Source of the DNA: Collinsella sp. | GTDB taxonomy: Bacteria > Actinomycetota > Coriobacteriia > Coriobacteriales > Coriobacteriaceae | NCBI GenBank assembly: GCA_031295725.1 | Contig: JAUMNV010000191.1 | Coordinates: forward strand, 1-7,623 | Direction: 5' to 3' | DNA: 7,623 bases | Shown: one piece after another, positions 5,544 through 7,623 of the stretch | Layout: the number at the start of each line of letters is the position of its first letter | How positions within the stretch are numbered: the stretch's first letter is position 1 | The notes under the pieces: model-generated | Told to the model about the DNA's origin: nothing | The model's input: only the letters and a program-made list of their open reading frames with translations | Databases searched by the model: none | Translations under genes and position numbers: made by a program

Positions 5544-6877
5544 GACCGGTCGCCTCCAAACAGATCGGGGCGAGTGGCCAGATAGGCATCAAGGGCCTCA
5601 AGCGCACGGTCCGCATAGGCCTGGTAGCGGTCGCGCTTGCTGCGACGCTTACCGTCCTCGAGCGGCGGCACCAGGCCAAAGTTGACATGCATGGGCTGGT
5701 AGCCCACGGTGGCAGGATCGGTCGCATAGCCCACGAGCGCGCCCAGGGCGCCCACGCGGGGCAACTCGACGCCCGCGGCATCGATAGCCTCGGCATAGGT
5801 GTTGAGCGCCGCGAGCAGACCGGTCGCCACGGCTTCCATGTATCCCTCGGTGCCGGTGATCTGACCGGCCAGGCGCACGCCGGTACCGGGCACGGCAAAG
5901 GTGCCATCGAGGACGTGCGGGGCGTCGACAAAGGTATTACGGTGCATGACACCGTAGCGGAAGAACTCAGCGTTCTCCAGGCCCGGCACCATATGGAAGA
6001 CGCGCTTCTGCTCGCCAAAGGTCAGGTTGGTCTGGAAGCCCACCAGATTATAAGCGGTCTTCTCCTTGTTCTCGGCACGCAGCTGAATCGCCGCCCAGGG
6101 GCGACGTCCGGTACGCGGGTCGGTGAGGCCGACGGGCTTCATGGCGCCAAAGCGAATGGCGTCCTTGCCGGTGCGTGCAACCTCCTCGGCAGGCTGGCAG
6201 GCCTGGAACAGATCGCCGCCCTCAAAATCCTTGAGCACCACGCGGTCGGCCGTGGTAAGCGCCTCGATAAAGGCCTCGTACTCCTCCTTGTTGAGCGGAG
6301 CGTTGAGATAGTCGCCACTCCCCTGCTCCTCGTAGCGCGACTGCGAGAACAGCACGTCCATATCGAGCGTGGAGGCATCGACGATCGGCGCCGCGGCATC
6401 GAAGAACGCAAGGGCGTCGCCACCGACGAGCTTCATGACCTCTTCGCTCAGCGCCGGCGAGCACAAGGGGCCGGCGGCAATGACCACGTGACCCTCGGGA
6501 ATCTGCGTGACCTCGCCGTGAATGATCTCGATATTGGGACGGGCGGCAACCTCGGCCTCGACAAGCTCGGAAAACTTGACGCGGTCGACCGCCAAGGCAC
6601 CACCGGCGGGAACAGCGGCGCGATGGGCGCAATCGAGCAGGACTGAACCCATGCGCTGGAGCTCGGCTTTTAGTAGGCCAGCAGCGGAATCTGGACGGGT
6701 CGACTTAAACGAATTGGAGCAGACGAGCTCTGCCAGGTGATCAGTATGGTGAGCCGGGGAGCTCACCTGGGGGCGCATCTCGCACAGCTTTACGGCAAAC
6801 CCGCGGTCTGCCAGCTGGATCGCGCATTCCGAACCCGCCAGACCGCCACCGATAACCGTCACCTGATCGAACTGCAT
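5540..6877 (-). CDS. trmFO: FAD- and folate-dependent tRNA (uracil-54-C5)-methyltransferase
   Basis: TrmFO makes m5U54 (ribothymidine) in the T-loop of tRNAs, using 5,10-methylenetetrahydrofolate as carbon donor and reduced FAD, in the cytosol. The product has 445 residues, typical of the family. Seen features: the Rossmann motif VIGGGLAGSECA at 8-19; LCEMRP at 31-36; HHTDHLAELVCSNSFKS at 43-59 with Cys53; FQACQPAEEVA at 224-234 with Cys227; MKPVGLTDPRTGRRP at 246-260; and a second FAD-binding segment, LAGQITGTEGYMEA, at 336-349. Cys53 and Cys227 match the two cysteines of B. subtilis TrmFO (53 and 226). ATG at 6875-6877 is preferred over TTG at 6881-6883 because GAAAGGTG (6885-6892) is seven bases before the ATG but only one before the TTG. 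It follows dprA by 14 bp and its stop lies within the likely xerC start. Unusual among high-G+C actinobacteria but expected in Coriobacteriia. Confidence 0.96.
   Translation of the reverse strand: MQFDQVTVIGGGLAGSECAIQLADRGFAVKLCEMRPQVSSPAHHTDHLAELVCSNSFKSTRPDSAAGLLKAELQRMGSVLLDCAHRAAVPAGGALAVDRVKFSELVEAEVAARPNIEIIHGEVTQIPEGHVVIAAGPLCSPALSEEVMKLVGGDALAFFDAAAPIVDASTLDMDVLFSQSRYEEQGSGDYLNAPLNKEEYEAFIEALTTADRVVLKDFEGGDLFQACQPAEEVARTGKDAIRFGAMKPVGLTDPRTGRRPWAAIQLRAENKEKTAYNLVGFQTNLTFGEQKRVFHMVPGLENAEFFRYGVMHRNTFVDAPHVLDGTFAVPGTGVRLAGQITGTEGYMEAVATGLLAALNTYAEAIDAAGVELPRVGALGALVGYATDPATVGYQPMHVNFGLVPPLEDGKRRSKRDRYQAYADRALEALDAYLATRPDLFGGDRS
5553..5557 (-). promoter_or_regulatory. Shine-Dalgarno site supporting an ATA start of xerC
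   Basis: GGAGG on the minus strand, inside the last codons of trmFO, lies nine bases before the ATA at 5541-5543 and 21 bases before the CTG at 5529-5531. The distance suits the ATA and is too long for the CTG. No similarly good site precedes the GTG at 5463-5465. Confidence 0.5.
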
Positions 6878-6884
6878 CTGCAAA

Positions 6885-6890
6885 CACCTT
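6885..6890 (-). promoter_or_regulatory. trmFO ribosome binding site that fixes the start
   Basis: AAGGTG on the minus strand sits seven bases before ATG 6875-6877 and only one base before TTG 6881-6883, so the ATG is the better start. It directly follows the dprA stop codon. Confidence 0.7.
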
Positions 6891-6891
6891 T

Positions 6892-7623
6892 CTAATTGAC
6901 ACGTTTTCCATTGTGACCGAAGGGCGTCTGGGCGTGAAGGGCAAACTTGGAGGGCGCATACCTTCCATCCATCATGCGCTCGATAAGGCCCTCGAGTTCA
7001 AGCGAACCCAAGAGTTTGAGTACGCCGACGGCATCGAGCGAGACGAGCGCCGCGATGTCGTCGACCTTGAGCGGAGAGGCGATGAGCGCATGCATCACGG
7101 TCTGCTGTGTTGGATCCAGGTCGGCAATGCCGGGAGCATCAGGGCGCGAGTAGCGCAGGGTGCCGTAGATACGTGAGATAGCCATCTCGATAGATTCCTC
7201 GTCGATGATGCAGCAGGCACCGTTCGCAATGAGGTAATTCGTGCCACGCGACTCGGGCGATAGGATCGACCCCGGCACGGCAAGAAGTTCGCGCCCCAAA
7301 TCCATAGCAGCCTCAGCTGTAGAAAACGTCCCGGAAGGCATACCCGCCTCGGATACAAAGAGGGCTTGCGACAGGGCCGCGATCACGCGATTGCGGCGTG
7401 GAAAGGCAAACTTGCGCGGACCCATGCCCCACGGAGAGATCGACACGACCGCGCCGCCCGTATCGAGCGTGCGCGTAATAAGCCCCGCGCTCGAACGCGG
7501 GTAGACCACGTCGGCGCCCGTCCCCAGCACCACGACGTGTTTGCCGCCGGCGTTGACCGCAGCCCAACCCGAGGCCTGGTCACAACCGACTGCACCGCCC
7601 GAAACTACCGTCACTCCCGCCTC
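6892..7623 (-). CDS. dprA: DNA-processing protein DprA/Smf, N-terminus missing
   Basis: DprA binds incoming single-stranded DNA and loads RecA during natural transformation; it is also widespread in bacteria not known to be competent. 243 residues are visible, the C-terminal two-thirds; the frame is open to the right edge, where it reads EAG and then VTVVSGG, so the GTG at 7612-7614 is internal, not the start. The Rossmann-like DprA core shows SGGAVGCD at about 8-15, VVVLGTGADVVYP at 30-42, FPRRNRVIAALS at 74-85, SEAGMPSGTFSTAEAA at 91-106 and LLAVPGS at 113-119. The C-terminal part (about 170-223, DPTQQTVMHALIASP to DGRYAPS) fits the winged-helix domain found in many DprA proteins. The first motif departs from the usual SGGARGID-x-x-AH: Val replaces Arg and the usual AH is SG. 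It ends in TAG, 14 bp before trmFO; topA, which often lies between, is absent. Confidence 0.94.
   Translation of the reverse strand, partial: EAGVTVVSGGAVGCDQASGWAAVNAGGKHVVVLGTGADVVYPRSSAGLITRTLDTGGAVVSISPWGMGPRKFAFPRRNRVIAALSQALFVSEAGMPSGTFSTAEAAMDLGRELLAVPGSILSPESRGTNYLIANGACCIIDEESIEMAISRIYGTLRYSRPDAPGIADLDPTQQTVMHALIASPLKVDDIAALVSLDAVGVLKLLGSLELEGLIERMMDGRYAPSKFALHAQTPFGHNGKRVN

Noticed and set aside
4599..5585. Long + strand open frames opposite xerC, and similar ones opposite trmFO (5687-6646), uppS (561-1394) and frr (1183-1923)
   Set aside because: Each mirrors a well-supported minus-strand gene, has no ribosome site or domain, and has Arg- or Gly-rich content typical of antisense shadows in G+C-rich DNA.
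6875..6883. TTG at 6881-6883 as the start of trmFO
   Set aside because: It is one base from the ribosome binding site; the ATG two codons later has proper spacing.
1..7623. A new defence, toxin-antitoxin, biosynthetic or CRISPR system
   Set aside because: All coding space is taken by nine core genes with known families, and the intergenic gaps are short; no repeat array, tRNA, rRNA or unfamiliar gene was seen on either strand.

Overview
This is a G+C-rich bacterial chromosome segment in which every gene lies on the minus strand, so genes read from right to left. The nine genes, in order of transcription, are dprA (5' end outside the window), trmFO, xerC, rpsB, tsf, pyrH, frr, uppS and cdsA (3' end outside the window). 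The protein sequences and the presence of a folate-type TrmFO in a high-G+C actinobacterial-looking genome suggest a Coriobacteriia member, probably Collinsella or a close relative. That assignment is recognition, not a search result.

Layout from the right end: dprA, trmFO and xerC form a tight cluster, with 14 bp between dprA and trmFO and a probable 4-bp overlap between trmFO and xerC. Its promoter must lie beyond the right edge. A 219-bp gap (4404-4622) follows. It holds a strong sigma70-type promoter, a perfect inverted repeat lying across the promoter spacer, and a leader of about 135 nt for rpsB. rpsB and tsf follow, closed by a rho-independent terminator at 2702-2736. A second small hairpin and a weaker promoter-like site precede pyrH. 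pyrH, frr, uppS and cdsA are then packed with only 1-2 bp between them, each with its own Shine-Dalgarno sequence, and three of the four start with TTG or GTG.

Functionally, the central block is translation: ribosomal protein S2, elongation factor Ts, and ribosome recycling factor. UMP kinase supplies UDP/UTP, and hence CTP. UppS makes the undecaprenyl carrier for cell-wall synthesis, and CdsA makes CDP-diacylglycerol from CTP for phospholipids. The upstream block is DNA and RNA maintenance: DprA for uptake and recombination of ssDNA, TrmFO for tRNA m5U54, and a Xer recombinase for chromosome dimer resolution. The order is a compact version of the Bacillus subtilis order smf-topA-gid-codV-clpQY-codY-...-rpsB-tsf-pyrH-frr-uppS-cdsA, without topA, clpQY, codY and the intervening genes.

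I see no mobile element, CRISPR array, tRNA, rRNA or novel multi-gene system. The points most worth a second look are at the regulatory level: the palindrome inside the rpsB promoter, a similar arrangement before pyrH, the rpsB leader, and xerC, which has no ATG, GTG or TTG at its expected start and may begin at ATA.
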